Shown: positions 1-8,133, counted from the first letter of the stretch. The stretch is DNA of 14,479 nucleotides from CAZLMG01 sp964560765 (GCA_964560765.1 CAZLMG010000058.1:1-14479), one strand, 5' to 3'. Program-made: numbers and translations. Notes: generated by a model from the sequence alone, not told the origin.

Positions 1-57
1 CTCGCGCTTGGCACAGGCGATCGACAAAAAGAGAAAGATCCAAACACTGTTCCTCAT
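1..57 (-). CDS. N-terminal fragment of a putative lipoprotein (runs off left edge)
   Basis: On the minus strand an ATG at 57 opens a frame that stays open to the window edge and encodes MRNSVWIFLFLSIACAKRE (19 residues visible). A purine-rich GAAGGAGCG lies just upstream (about 62-70), a good ribosome binding site. The short basic start, hydrophobic core and Ala-Cys at 14-15 look like a type II (lipoprotein) signal peptide, although Ser at -3 relative to the Cys is not the usual Leu. The mature protein is outside the window, so no function can be given. It is transcribed divergently from the lipoprotein gene at 631, with about 570 bases between them. Confidence 0.55.
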   Translation of the reverse strand, partial: MRNSVWIFLFLSIACAKRE

Positions 58-630
58 CTCGCGCTCCTTCCGAGCAGCCAGGAATGAACTGACCGCTTTT
101 TCCGTTAACCTCAATTGCTGTATTGTTGGTTTCGATTCTAATGAATGCAAAGGCGCGGCCAGTCTTGACGTAGGATTTCCAGACTCCCGATATTCTGAAT
201 GCTTGCGAGGCCATCTCCGGCGAAGTGGCGCCTATCCATCTAAGTCTGCAGATAAGCGAAGATGCGCAAATATTAGATCCCCATGCCTCACCCGCAAAAG
301 CTTCTATTTAAATACGATAGTGTTTTGGCACTTTGTACATGTTGCGGCAGCATTGGTATTGGCGATATCAAAATTTCTATCAACACATACAGCAGCTTAC
401 AATGAGCCCCAACCGCACACTCCGACCGTCGTTTCGGGCATGGTTCGGCGTATTTACGGCGAGGCAGCGTGTGCACTAGTCGAGTTTTCAGCGAAGTGGC
501 TCCAAATATTTCCTCTATCCACGCTCACACCACGATCCCACCTTGGCAACTCACCTCTGGCACGTCCCTTGCTCTATCCTCACTACCTTATCCGCAAAAC
601 ATCCATTTAAGCTCAGAGCGAGGATTACTC
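58..630. other. Gene-free divergent intergenic region
   Basis: This stretch of about 570 bases separates two divergent lipoprotein-type genes. The longest open frames in it have no plausible ribosome binding site or domain and read like random translation. An AT-rich patch around 301-315 (cttctatttaaatacga) could belong to a promoter for the leftward gene, but no -35/-10 pair is convincing. The 10-mer GCGAAGTGGC occurs twice (220-229 and 491-500); without longer flanking similarity this is not evidence of a functional repeat. Confidence 0.5.
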
Positions 631-1752
631 ATGCGCTACCCAAGAACTGCAGTGAACCCAACTGCAACCTCCAACCCGTCCTGCCTAACGTCCGTGATTC
701 GGACTGCTGCACTGCTCACATGGTTGCCGAGCCTCATCATGGGCTGCGGCGGCGTCGCAAGCGTTCCCAGCCGAGCAGAGCAGACGACTCCCACAAAGCC
801 ATCTATCAGAAGTCACCAAGAGGCTCCTGAGACCCAGGAATTGCGGCAGGCATATGCTCTTTCCAGCATCGTCATTCCCGAGGGGTTCGAGTTGTATGCG
901 GATGGTGAGGGCTACCTGGGATATGAGTCTGATGACATTCACTGGCCACTGGTTTTTCGCCTGCAGGACGCGTCCATCATAGTGCTGTACGCGCAGCTCG
1001 ACTTGGAAAGCTTCGGCCATGTGGAAGAAATTATGTTTGCTGATCTGGACCTGGTTCATCACATGGAAGCGATGGACCCTGCTGACTACATGCAGTCGCT
1101 ACTGCCCAAAGCCGCTACGCAGAATGACTCGGAGCAACCCGTGTGGATCCTTTCTCATGACGAGGTCGCGACATCTGGGGGTAACAGGGAACTTGGACTT
1201 GCGCGCGCTGCTATACCTGCTGGTCCCATTCGTATGGGACCAGAGTCATGCTTTCATAGGCCTACACCCCATGACCGAATGCCAATCACCACGCAACAAT
1301 CGCTGCGACTTGCGGTACCCGCAGGTAAAATCTGTCCGCAAAGGCCAGCTGCACCCACAGATGGATCATGCAAGGACATATTCTTGAGTGACGCGCTTGG
1401 CACCAGCTTGCCTGGTCGCAGTGCAGCGCTATGTCTGCCGGTTCCCACCGCTTCTCCGGACGTGACGACGACCGTAACCAACCCCAGCTGCCAAGTTGCT
1501 GCTGGCGCCATACGCCGCGGCATGGCGCTAGCCGCCGACCGGCGCATGGCGTGCCCCCGATCGCCGGGGAATACTCCACAAGATTGGCGGACTAGAGCTG
1601 GAAAACCTACCACCCAAAGCGCAGCAAGCGGTGCCGCTAGCGGGAGTGAAGGAACGGGCGGCAACACATATCATCCCTATCCGCAACAAGATGGGTACTC
1701 AACGCATGCCGACTCTAGCTATCCCGAAGGATTCTCCCCGCAAAGCCGCTGA
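631..1752 (+). CDS. Putative lipoprotein of unknown function, possibly frameshifted in its second half
   Basis: The start at ATG 631 is chosen because GAGGA (620-624) sits six bases upstream and the product (373 residues) then begins with a signal peptide: a hydrophobic stretch at about residues 25-37 followed by LIMGC, giving lipidated Cys39. Further upstream in-frame starts (469) have no ribosome binding site and would bury the signal peptide. Residues about 60-185 look like ordinary protein sequence (for example IVIPEGFELYADGEGYLGYE). From about residue 190 the frame becomes rich in Pro, Ser, Thr and Gly and uses codons such as ATA and AGG. At the same place frame +2 begins to look coding, immediately after a run of five G (1177-1181). 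The gene may therefore be a decayed or mis-sequenced reading frame. No family is recognised. It converges on the cytochrome gene, with 14 bases between the two stops. Confidence 0.5.
   Translation: MRYPRTAVNPTATSNPSCLTSVIRTAALLTWLPSLIMGCGGVASVPSRAEQTTPTKPSIRSHQEAPETQELRQAYALSSIVIPEGFELYADGEGYLGYESDDIHWPLVFRLQDASIIVLYAQLDLESFGHVEEIMFADLDLVHHMEAMDPADYMQSLLPKAATQNDSEQPVWILSHDEVATSGGNRELGLARAAIPAGPIRMGPESCFHRPTPHDRMPITTQQSLRLAVPAGKICPQRPAAPTDGSCKDIFLSDALGTSLPGRSAALCLPVPTASPDVTTTVTNPSCQVAAGAIRRGMALAADRRMACPRSPGNTPQDWRTRAGKPTTQSAASGAASGSEGTGGNTYHPYPQQDGYSTHADSSYPEGFSPQSR
1220..1243. repeat. Perfect 10-bp inverted repeat with 4-base loop
   Basis: CTGGTCCCAT (1220-1229) and ATGGGACCAG (1234-1243) are exact reverse complements separated by TCGT. 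Either transcript would form a tight 10-bp hairpin. It lies inside the putative lipoprotein gene and is not followed by a T run on either strand, so it is not a classic intrinsic terminator. Confidence 0.75.
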
Positions 1753-1766
1753 GTACGCACTTCGAT

Positions 1767-3284
1767 TTATGGTCGCAACAGGTTCTCTAGCTTCTGGATT
1801 TCCGAACCCGTCAGATCGCGAAAGCGAGCTGGCGGCATTCGTTTCGGATCGTTCTCCGGCAGCTTCAACCGCTCAATAGCTAGAAGACGCTTCTCGGCAC
1901 TCGTTCGGCTGAGATCTACATTAAAGTTCGCCCTCGAAATATCTTGTCGCAGGTTGCTATTATGGCACTGGGCGCAAGCTGACATCAAAATCTCTTCAGC
2001 AGTCGCGTTTGGCTTCATTCGAAAGCCCATGGCAAAGAGCTTGTCGTCGAGGAAGGCGTCGCGAATATCTGGAAGCCGCTCCATCGGCAACGAGCCGGAC
2101 TGCCAATCTTGATAGGCTCTGGTCATGGTCGCCAACTTTTGCGGATCGGTGACTTTCACATCGTGATAGGGAGGAGCGATGACCTCACCCGCGACGAAGC
2201 GGTCAAAGAGGGTTTGCCATGCGGCACTGGTTCCCGGGACGGAGTTGTCAATGGGTTGGTTTGACGACGAGCTGGCTGCCACTTGTTGCTCAATATTCCG
2301 CGTCGGAAACTCATTGGGCTGATTGCCGAAGCCCGCATCCCGCACTAAATCCTCTAAATCAGCGGGATCAGAGTCGGCGATGCGATTCGCTGGTATGCCG
2401 GCATAGCCCTCCGTCGTGCCATGGGCTGCGACAAAGTCGGCAATGAGAGCCTGGCCGCCCGCGAGATTATCGCGAAAGAAATGTGTCCACGGATTTCGCA
2501 GCTCCTGCATGCGCAGCATCTTTGGCGAATTGGGGCCATTAGGTTGATGGCAATGCATGCAATCAAAAACCGTATTCTTTAGATCTTCATCCTCGTAGAT
2601 CGTCAGCCCTGTCCAATTCGATTCTATGGCCGGCGTGAGGAGCTCACCCACCGAGCAACCCGTTTCCCTGGAGTTACAAGCTTGCTCGAAGTGAAAAAGA
2701 AAGAAGTTCAATCGTCCTGACACCGGATCACGGGCAGCGACCTCTGCAAACTGTTCGCCACGCGTGAATCCCATAGCGACTAGTGAATTCAGATCACCGT
2801 TCACGGGAGTAAAGATGATGGCACGTGGATTGATACTGTTCACAAAGCGAGCAACCAGAGAGCTGGAATGCCCGGTAATGGCGAACTGGGGACGAGTGCC
2901 ACTCACGAAGCTGATGCCCAAGGCTGTTTGCAGATCGGTCAGAGACGTCACACTTGGCGGTGTCGCGCCGCAAAATACCTGCCGCACGCGATCTTGACCG
3001 GGTCGAGCGCAGAGAACAGCCAATTGCGCCGCCTTGGTTGGCAGCGCGATCAGGGCATCCAATTCTTTCGCTGGAGGAACTTTGCCGACATCACCCACGA
3101 CGATCTCCGGACGCGATGAATCGCCAGCGATGACCTCGTTTCCTGTTGATCCGCCAGCATCTGACGTGTCCGTCCTGACCCGATCTACGTCGTTAGTTTT
3201 TGGCTGAAATCGCTGTATCGCCTCTGTGCAACCCACGTGTACAAACAGCAGTGCCAAGCTCGCACGGCGAGTAAATAAAGCCAC
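1767..3284 (-). CDS. Diheme c-type cytochrome lipoprotein
   Basis: The 505-residue product has a signal peptide ending at about Cys19 (LLFVHVGC; -1 Gly fits a lipobox, His at -3 is unusual), then a low-complexity linker (about 25-65) as in many surface-tethered lipoproteins. Two CxxCH haem-binding motifs are visible: CMHCH at 242-246 and CAQCH at 437-441. The second is followed by RMPPARF (482-488), whose Met483 could be the distal haem ligand as in mono-haem cytochrome c domains. The start is GTG at 3284: TGA lies two codons upstream and GGAG sits eight bases before the GTG. Covalent haem attachment implies an extracytoplasmic location and an electron-transfer or redox role. The long region between the haem sites contains further Cys (203, 210) and no recognised enzyme motif. 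The family is not identified beyond its cytochrome c character; a partner oxidoreductase is not encoded nearby. The spacing of about 195 residues between haem motifs suggests two separate cytochrome folds rather than a compact diheme domain. Confidence 0.85.
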   Translation of the reverse strand: MALFTRRASLALLFVHVGCTEAIQRFQPKTNDVDRVRTDTSDAGGSTGNEVIAGDSSRPEIVVGDVGKVPPAKELDALIALPTKAAQLAVLCARPGQDRVRQVFCGATPPSVTSLTDLQTALGISFVSGTRPQFAITGHSSSLVARFVNSINPRAIIFTPVNGDLNSLVAMGFTRGEQFAEVAARDPVSGRLNFFLFHFEQACNSRETGCSVGELLTPAIESNWTGLTIYEDEDLKNTVFDCMHCHQPNGPNSPKMLRMQELRNPWTHFFRDNLAGGQALIADFVAAHGTTEGYAGIPANRIADSDPADLEDLVRDAGFGNQPNEFPTRNIEQQVAASSSSNQPIDNSVPGTSAAWQTLFDRFVAGEVIAPPYHDVKVTDPQKLATMTRAYQDWQSGSLPMERLPDIRDAFLDDKLFAMGFRMKPNATAEEILMSACAQCHNSNLRQDISRANFNVDLSRTSAEKRLLAIERLKLPENDPKRMPPARFRDLTGSEIQKLENLLRP

Positions 3285-3716
3285 TTGTCATTCTCCATGA
3301 TGAGCGAAAGCAGCGGTCGCACATGTTGACTGCTTGGCTGCAAATCCGCTGAAGCTGTATCCCGACGGATAGAAATTCCTAAGCTAGCGTTGCAACCTTC
3401 CTGCCAGCGCGCAAAATTCTGCCATGGCGGTAGAATGAGACCGGTTTTCGAACTGATGCCGATCTGAATCCTGGACAAGTCGCGTCCAGCGCCTATCTGA
3501 CTTTGGACTGACACTCTGGTGTTGCGGCGTTCAATGCAGCGAGCCTGTTGTTGAAACCAGACCTGAGAAAGGCGCCGCTGAGGTGCGCGGGGACATTTCT
3601 TGAATTCCAACGCAGCGTTTGCAGATATCACGCTGACATTAAACGGTGTTTTGCCATCTGCAAATCAACGGGCGTCGCGAGTCGGCAAAGTTAGCCTTAC
3701 CCCTATCAAGGTCAAA
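3285..3716. other. Intergenic region between two minus-strand genes
   Basis: These 432 bases separate the secreted-protein gene (upstream) from the cytochrome gene (downstream). A minus-strand open frame covers 3185-3631 but overlaps the start of the cytochrome gene in another frame and has no ribosome binding site or recognisable domain, so it is not called. The length suggests that the cytochrome gene has its own promoter here; no -35/-10 pair was convincing, and no terminator hairpin with a T run is seen after the stop at 3717. Confidence 0.4.
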
Positions 3717-4970
3717 TCACCCTTGGGCTGCGTTTGCGGCAAACATATTTATCCAGGAGCGCCACCAAGATACGGGCCTTCCATCCGCGTCCAGACCTGC
3801 GGCCAGATTACCGGTGATCTGTTCGTGATAAGCTTTTGCATCAAGAAACTCTTGAGCCCCTATGTCTCCCTCAGCAGCCAGGGATCGCTGGTAAATTTCG
3901 TACCAGATTACTGCTGCTGTCCCCAACCCAGCGCCAGCGCCGGCGCCAGCGGTACGCCCCAAATTTCGACCAAACCGAGGCCGCGCTGGCGGCCCACAGT
4001 CAGCAAGCGACCTAATTGCTGGCGTTGCGCTACCGGACGAAGGGGATGCTGGTCCGCTATTCTGACTTGGCTTGGGGCGCCAAGGCCTGTGAAGCTGTTC
4101 GCCAGTAACTCGACTCCAATCAGGCCCGCCCAAATCCTCTCGAGTCACGTAAACGCCCGTAGGTAAGGTATCGTCTGGTGCGCCGTTGTATGGAGTGCCA
4201 TTGGGTAAGAAGATGCCGGTAGTGATCTGGTCAGTTTGAGGCATGAAGCGTATGCCAGCCTCTGGAGTAAAATAACTCCACGGACTCCGATTTGCCGGGG
4301 CCAAACCCGCCAACGCAGGGAGAGCAGCAGGGTCACTTGGCCTGGATGACGGGCTGGCACCAGGCAGGCGCCCCGGTGCAAGACCTTCTCTGCCGTAAAC
4401 CACAACAGTAGGATCTAAGTGTTCCATTCCGGGTCCAATATCTAAACCAGATTGATAGGCGCGAATTGCGGTGTTGGATCCGAGCAGAGCAGTGTACCCA
4501 GACCAATGGTTTCGCGGCAGCAATCGAGCAGGCGCAAGCACAACGCGACCCTCATGCGTAAAAGCATACATGATATGGCCCGAAGCAGATCCTATCATCG
4601 TAGCGCCTAAGAAACTCGGATGACTGGAGGTTACCTGGGCGTCGGGCAGCAGCCTCCTTTCAGGGGCGCAGGCGAGATACAAGATTGTCTGGGGATTTGC
4701 GGGAAAAGTATTCGCCGCAGCCCCCGTGCACAAGGCACTCACAGCGGGATTGTTTCCATGATGCGTTATAGAATCGTAACCACAGGTTCGCTGGACTCTT
4801 TCGCCCGTACCAAAAAGCGGATCCTGTGGATGGAGATATTCGACCCAGCCGGGGCCAGTTCTCGGTGGATCAGCTCTGGCGCCCTCGACCCAAATGTTTA
4901 AGCTCAGGAACGCGAGTGTGACCCGTGAAAGCCGTATCCAGAATTGTGCAAGATTCAGCATCGCGGCCAT
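3717..4970 (-). CDS. Secreted protein of unknown function with C-terminal Gly/Ala-rich helix
   Basis: The 417-residue product begins with a probable Sec signal peptide (hydrophobic core about 15-28, likely cleavage after ARA at 31-33, before DPPR). The exported part contains four Cys (63, 81, 101, 325), which could pair in the periplasm. Two proline/serine-rich linkers (about 196-230 and 298-320) flank a middle segment (about 228-295). Near the C terminus a Gly/Ala-rich hydrophobic segment (about 338-357, AGAGAGAGLGTAAVIWYEIY) could insert in a membrane or pack as a helix; it is followed by a charged tail of about 55 residues ending in a Trp-rich patch (SWWRSW, 401-406). The Met at residue 4 is an alternative start; no strong ribosome binding site separates the two. 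No family is recognised. It is divergent from the small lipoprotein gene at 5488 and upstream of the cytochrome gene on the same strand. Confidence 0.7.
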   Translation of the reverse strand: MAAMLNLAQFWIRLSRVTLAFLSLNIWVEGARADPPRTGPGWVEYLHPQDPLFGTGERVQRTCGYDSITHHGNNPAVSALCTGAAANTFPANPQTILYLACAPERRLLPDAQVTSSHPSFLGATMIGSASGHIMYAFTHEGRVVLAPARLLPRNHWSGYTALLGSNTAIRAYQSGLDIGPGMEHLDPTVVVYGREGLAPGRLPGASPSSRPSDPAALPALAGLAPANRSPWSYFTPEAGIRFMPQTDQITTGIFLPNGTPYNGAPDDTLPTGVYVTREDLGGPDWSRVTGEQLHRPWRPKPSQNSGPASPSSGSATPAIRSLADCGPPARPRFGRNLGRTAGAGAGAGLGTAAVIWYEIYQRSLAAEGDIGAQEFLDAKAYHEQITGNLAAGLDADGRPVSWWRSWINMFAANAAQG

Positions 4971-5487
4971 CCATCATCTTCAAGTTTATGCAGTGAGTAT
5001 CTGAAGGGTGAGCAAACTAGATGCCAATGAGTTCGAATCAGCCGGCTTGGCTAAAGGTTTAGGGAAAAACCCCCATCTACTGCCGCGTTCGGTCGCAGAG
5101 GAAACGAGGCTCCACACCTGAACTCGAAAAAAGAACCAATAGGATAGGTGGCTTGGCCGCAACTGCAACGGCCCGATACCAAATCTGGCGAGTGAAACGG
5201 GCGTATTCCTGCGAATTTATAGGGATTCTGCCTAAGGACTCGGGGTCACGCCAAGTGATTGACCACCCGCTAGCCTCTTGATCAAAAAAGTTTAAGTCCC
5301 TAGTTCCTCGTTCAAGCGCCCATCCCACCGGTACCAATGGCAGACGCTGCCCGCAAAAAACCCATCTGCAGACACACACCCAAATACGACTGTGATTTAG
5401 CATATATATCGCTACACAACTCAACTCATCGGATCCACTTTCCGATATACAGGATGTGGTGTTTTTACCTACATGAGGGAACTTACC
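4971..5487. other. Divergent intergenic region with possible promoters
   Basis: About 515 bases separate the divergent genes starting at 4970 (minus) and 5488 (plus). A minus-strand open frame spans 5077-5727 but runs through the start and signal peptide of the plus-strand lipoprotein gene and has no ribosome binding site, so it is not called. The most AT-rich patch is catatatatc at 5401-5410, listed separately as a possible -10 element. No RNA gene or long repeat is apparent. Confidence 0.4.
5404..5410 (+). promoter_or_regulatory. Possible -10 element for the downstream small lipoprotein gene
   Basis: TATATATC-type sequence about 80 bases before ATG 5488 in an otherwise mixed-composition region. 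No recognisable -35 hexamer lies at 16-18 bases, so this is a weak call based on the AT-rich hexamer and its position only. Confidence 0.2.
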
Positions 5488-5967
5488 ATGGCGCGTCTTG
5501 GGTGGGGTGCTGTCACTTTCTGGCTTGGGAGCTTCTTGCTTAGCTGTGAACACGAGTTCGATCAATACATCACACCAACGCAAAAGATCGGTAATCAATT
5601 GAGTCAAGCCGTCACGGTTCAGTATCGATTGAAGTGTGATGGCTGCGACCATGAGTTTTCGCAAGTGCAAGTTCCGGCCAATGATGAAGCCACGGTGACG
5701 TTTGCAACCTTCCATGAAAGAAGTCACGCAGCTGGTGGGCGTAAGCGGTCGATCGCAGAATTAGAATTTACCGGCGAGACCGAAGGATTTATCATTTGCA
5801 CAACTCTACATGAGCTCGAAGCGAATACGCGATACTCATACGACGATGCAATACCATCTGCGGGTTACATCGTTCAACTGTCAGAGCCGCCGTGCTGGTC
5901 GAGTCAGGTTTGGCCGGAAAGACCTGTGCTGCCGACCGAGGAACCTCCCGCCGAGGCGGCCGAGTAA
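5488..5967 (+). CDS. Small lipoprotein with a CxxC motif, function unknown
   Basis: The start at ATG 5488 is preferred over the in-frame ATG 5473 because GAGGGA (5475-5480) lies seven bases upstream of it, and the product then begins with a compact lipoprotein signal peptide, MARLGWGAVTFWLGSFLLSC, with lipidated Cys20 in a canonical LLSC lipobox. The mature part (about 140 residues) contains KCDGCDHE (49-56), Cys104 and Cys136, so it could hold a metal or form disulfides. Predicted strands such as AVTVQYRLKC and ATVTFATF suggest a beta-sandwich-like fold. The C terminus is rich in Pro, Glu and Ala (from about 145). No family is recognised. A possible 38-codon gene follows on the same strand after 120 bases. 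Confidence 0.75.
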   Translation: MARLGWGAVTFWLGSFLLSCEHEFDQYITPTQKIGNQLSQAVTVQYRLKCDGCDHEFSQVQVPANDEATVTFATFHERSHAAGGRKRSIAELEFTGETEGFIICTTLHELEANTRYSYDDAIPSAGYIVQLSEPPCWSSQVWPERPVLPTEEPPAEAAE

Positions 5968-6087
5968 ATGCTGCGCCAATTCGGACGCTAAGCCAACTGA
6001 ACAAAAGGGGATTTTCGCGCATGGGCGCGCAGCTCAAGTCCCAAATGCAGGTGCTAATCATATCTGTGTCAATACAGGGATTTCAGC

Positions 6088-6204
6088 ATGAAATTTTGGA
6101 TGTTTACATTGGACATTCCACTATTCGCCGCTGCCTCTTGCGCAGGCATGCAGTGCTGGGACAACTGCGTCAAGCAGAACTCGGATAAGTTCTTCACTTA
6201 CTAA
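6088..6204 (+). CDS. Possible 38-residue exported peptide or small lipoprotein
   Basis: ATG 6088 is preceded by AGGGA at 6076-6080, seven bases upstream, and opens a 38-codon frame ending in TAA at 6204. The product starts MKFWMFTLDIPLFAAASC, a short signal-like sequence whose AAASC would make Cys18 a lipidation candidate, although Asp9 interrupts the hydrophobic core. Cys23 and Cys27 follow (CWDNC). The stop overlaps by three bases the TAG stop of the convergent histidine kinase gene. It lies 120 bases after the small lipoprotein gene on the same strand. The signal-like start, ribosome binding site and compact fit support it; its very short length argues for caution. Confidence 0.3.
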   Translation: MKFWMFTLDIPLFAAASCAGMQCWDNCVKQNSDKFFTY

Positions 6205-8132
6205 CAGGCCGAAGGTACGCCAGGTGCGACTGCATGACTTGCCCAATTGGCGGAAAACTCAGCATCTTGCTGCAAGCCATTGAGAGGGAACGTCAAGACA
6301 AAGCAGGACCCAGGCTGGGAATCATTTATCCACCGAATGCTGCCACCATGCCTTTCCATAATCGCTCGGGAGATCGAGAGACCCAATCCCATCCCATCGG
6401 CTTTGCTGGTGACAAATTCCTGAAACAGTTGGGGAGCGATCGCGGGATCGATGCCGGGCCCGTTGTCGTGAATGTAAAGTTCAAGGGCATCATCGACGTT
6501 AACCTGAGTACGAATAGCGATCCGACGCTGCTTCGAATCTATCGCCTCCAGAGATTCAATGGCATTTTTCAGAAGGTTCACCAGGACCTGTTGAATTTGT
6601 ATGGCATCACCCATGACGGATTGGTCCAAATCGGACAACCGAATTTCGATTTTGATGTTGTCCTTGCGGATCAGATCAGCCATCAGCCGGACAGAGTCAT
6701 CGATCAATTGCCGAATCCAAACGCTCTCGTAATCGCGACTCGAGCTTTGCAGAAAGTTCCTCAGCCGGTGGATGATGCTACCACTCATAGCCGCACTCTT
6801 CTCGATTTTTTGCAGCTGCTCGACAGCTTCCTTGCCCGCCAGCATGCCGCATTCCTGCGTACTTATGACGAGCGTCCGCGCTAAGTTTGTAATCGTTGTC
6901 AGCGGCTGATTAAGTTCGTGCGCTAACCCCGTTGCTAACTGCCCCATCGTGGCCACCCGATTCATATGGTTCAGCTGACGCTCCAGTTCCTGCGCTCGAT
7001 CCTTTGCTTCCATCGTCATCACAGTAAGTCGCTTGGATCTCGTGACTAGCGTCGCCATGGCCAAAGCGGCAATTGATAGTAGTCCCAGCAGTGCATAGAA
7101 GGCCATATTCAAGGTCGCAATATTCTGAAAGGCCTCCTCCGCATCCATCTCATGCGTCACTCCGAATCCATAGGCAGGTAGCCATTTCCATGCGCCAATG
7201 ACGGGCACACCGCGATAGTCACGATAAGCTTCGAGACTAAAACCGTCCTTGCCGCTGGTGGCGCTTTGGGCCATACGCGTCAGTGGGTCGGATTGATGCG
7301 CTCTCAAAGACGCTTGAGTGGATTGGGCGATGAGATTCCTGCCGGGATCCGCAACGCGGATACGGGAGGGCGCCCTTTGCCCCTCCGCGAGCAAGCCAAT
7401 GGCGTACAAATGCTTATCGAAACGACTATCCGAGATCATCGTGCCCTGCCGATCAAACGCGTAAAGCTCGCCAGTTGTTCCGTGGCGTCCCGGCTGAAGC
7501 ACCAGCGCCAACAACTCGCGAGCATCAAAAAAGACCGTGATCTTTCTTAGGCCTGAGATAGGACTATCGGCGATATCCACTGACCAGGCTAATACAATAG
7601 CATTCTCACCGAGACGGTCTGCCAACTCGGGGACAAGCAAAGGCAGCCCAAATCGCATCACACTGCCACTCGACAAGCTTTGCGATCGCCCCTCATAGCG
7701 GACGCGAGCCCCAATAACTGCAATGGATGCTGGTTGACTCCATGCCGAAGTATGCCCTTGTAATGAGACACCGACGGGTGAAAAGGTCCTTAAATCCCAC
7801 AACAAGCGATCACTAGCAACTTGCAAGAATGCCTGTGGGTCACTCGAATCGAAGGAAGGTGGGTTTTCCCGCAATTGGCGCACAGCATCTTCGAGGTGAC
7901 TTTCCATGACTTGAAATTGCGACTCGAGCAAAGCGATGGAGCCATTCAAGATGAGGTGAAGGTGTGTCGACACTTGGCCGGTCAAAGCTTCACGCTTTAA
8001 GCGCACTACCCAGTGCCCAGCGGCCGCAAATACGACAGATATGACAAGAAACGGTATCCACGCTCTGGAGAAGCGACGCCGAGGTTGCAAGCTTCCCTGC
8101 TCAATGTTTGAAGAGATTAAGTCGCGAGCCAT
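6201..8132 (-). CDS. Membrane sensor histidine kinase with dCache-like input domain
   Basis: The 643-residue product senses a signal outside the cytoplasm and should phosphorylate a response regulator, most likely the one encoded immediately upstream. Order: membrane segment 1 (about 24-43); extracytoplasmic domain (about 46-335) with dCache features such as ELYAFDRQGTMISDS (222-236) and a terminal strand before the membrane (WLPAYGFGVTHEMDAEEAF, 317-335); membrane segment 2 (about 342-363); HisKA helix with phospho-acceptor His405 in LAHELNQPL; ATPase domain with N-box LLKNAIE (Asn523), G1 DNGPGI (556-561), F-box FQEF and G2 GMGLGL (580-585). HELNQPL is typical of the DctB/FixL-like group. 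All catalytic motifs are intact. The start at ATG 8132 is chosen over the upstream in-frame start at 8261, which would lie inside the regulator gene; ATG 8132 follows the regulator stop (8134-8136) by one base, which suggests translational coupling. Confidence 0.93.
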   Translation of the reverse strand: MARDLISSNIEQGSLQPRRRFSRAWIPFLVISVVFAAAGHWVVRLKREALTGQVSTHLHLILNGSIALLESQFQVMESHLEDAVRQLRENPPSFDSSDPQAFLQVASDRLLWDLRTFSPVGVSLQGHTSAWSQPASIAVIGARVRYEGRSQSLSSGSVMRFGLPLLVPELADRLGENAIVLAWSVDIADSPISGLRKITVFFDARELLALVLQPGRHGTTGELYAFDRQGTMISDSRFDKHLYAIGLLAEGQRAPSRIRVADPGRNLIAQSTQASLRAHQSDPLTRMAQSATSGKDGFSLEAYRDYRGVPVIGAWKWLPAYGFGVTHEMDAEEAFQNIATLNMAFYALLGLLSIAALAMATLVTRSKRLTVMTMEAKDRAQELERQLNHMNRVATMGQLATGLAHELNQPLTTITNLARTLVISTQECGMLAGKEAVEQLQKIEKSAAMSGSIIHRLRNFLQSSSRDYESVWIRQLIDDSVRLMADLIRKDNIKIEIRLSDLDQSVMGDAIQIQQVLVNLLKNAIESLEAIDSKQRRIAIRTQVNVDDALELYIHDNGPGIDPAIAPQLFQEFVTSKADGMGLGLSISRAIMERHGGSIRWINDSQPGSCFVLTFPLNGLQQDAEFSANWASHAVAPGVPSAC

Positions 8133-8133
8133 C

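Noticed and set aside
333..356. Possible sigma-54 promoter (TTGGCAC ... TTGC)
   Set aside because: Ten bases separate TGGCAC and TTGC instead of the required five.
220..500. Repeated GCGAAGTGGC and CCGCAAAA words upstream of the 631 gene
   Set aside because: Distances between the words differ in the two places and the flanks do not align; likely chance.
8..610. 200-codon open frame on the plus strand at the left edge
   Set aside because: Antisense to the lipoprotein start at 57, no ribosome binding site, composition like random translation.
1254..1667. Minus-strand frames opposite the putative lipoprotein gene
   Set aside because: No ribosome binding site, low-complexity hydrophobic translation, no domain.
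3185..3631. 148-codon open frame on the minus strand in the gap before the cytochrome gene
   Set aside because: Overlaps the cytochrome gene's start by about 100 bases in another frame, no ribosome binding site or family. A faint likeness to TonB/AgmX C-terminal domains was too weak to claim.
5077..5727. 216-codon open frame on the minus strand
   Set aside because: Runs antisense through the start and signal peptide of the better-supported lipoprotein gene at 5488, has no ribosome binding site, and shows no domain, although its C-terminal part reads fairly protein-like.
6234..6884. 216-codon plus-strand frame inside the histidine kinase gene
   Set aside because: Lies wholly antisense to conserved kinase motifs; shadow of a real gene.
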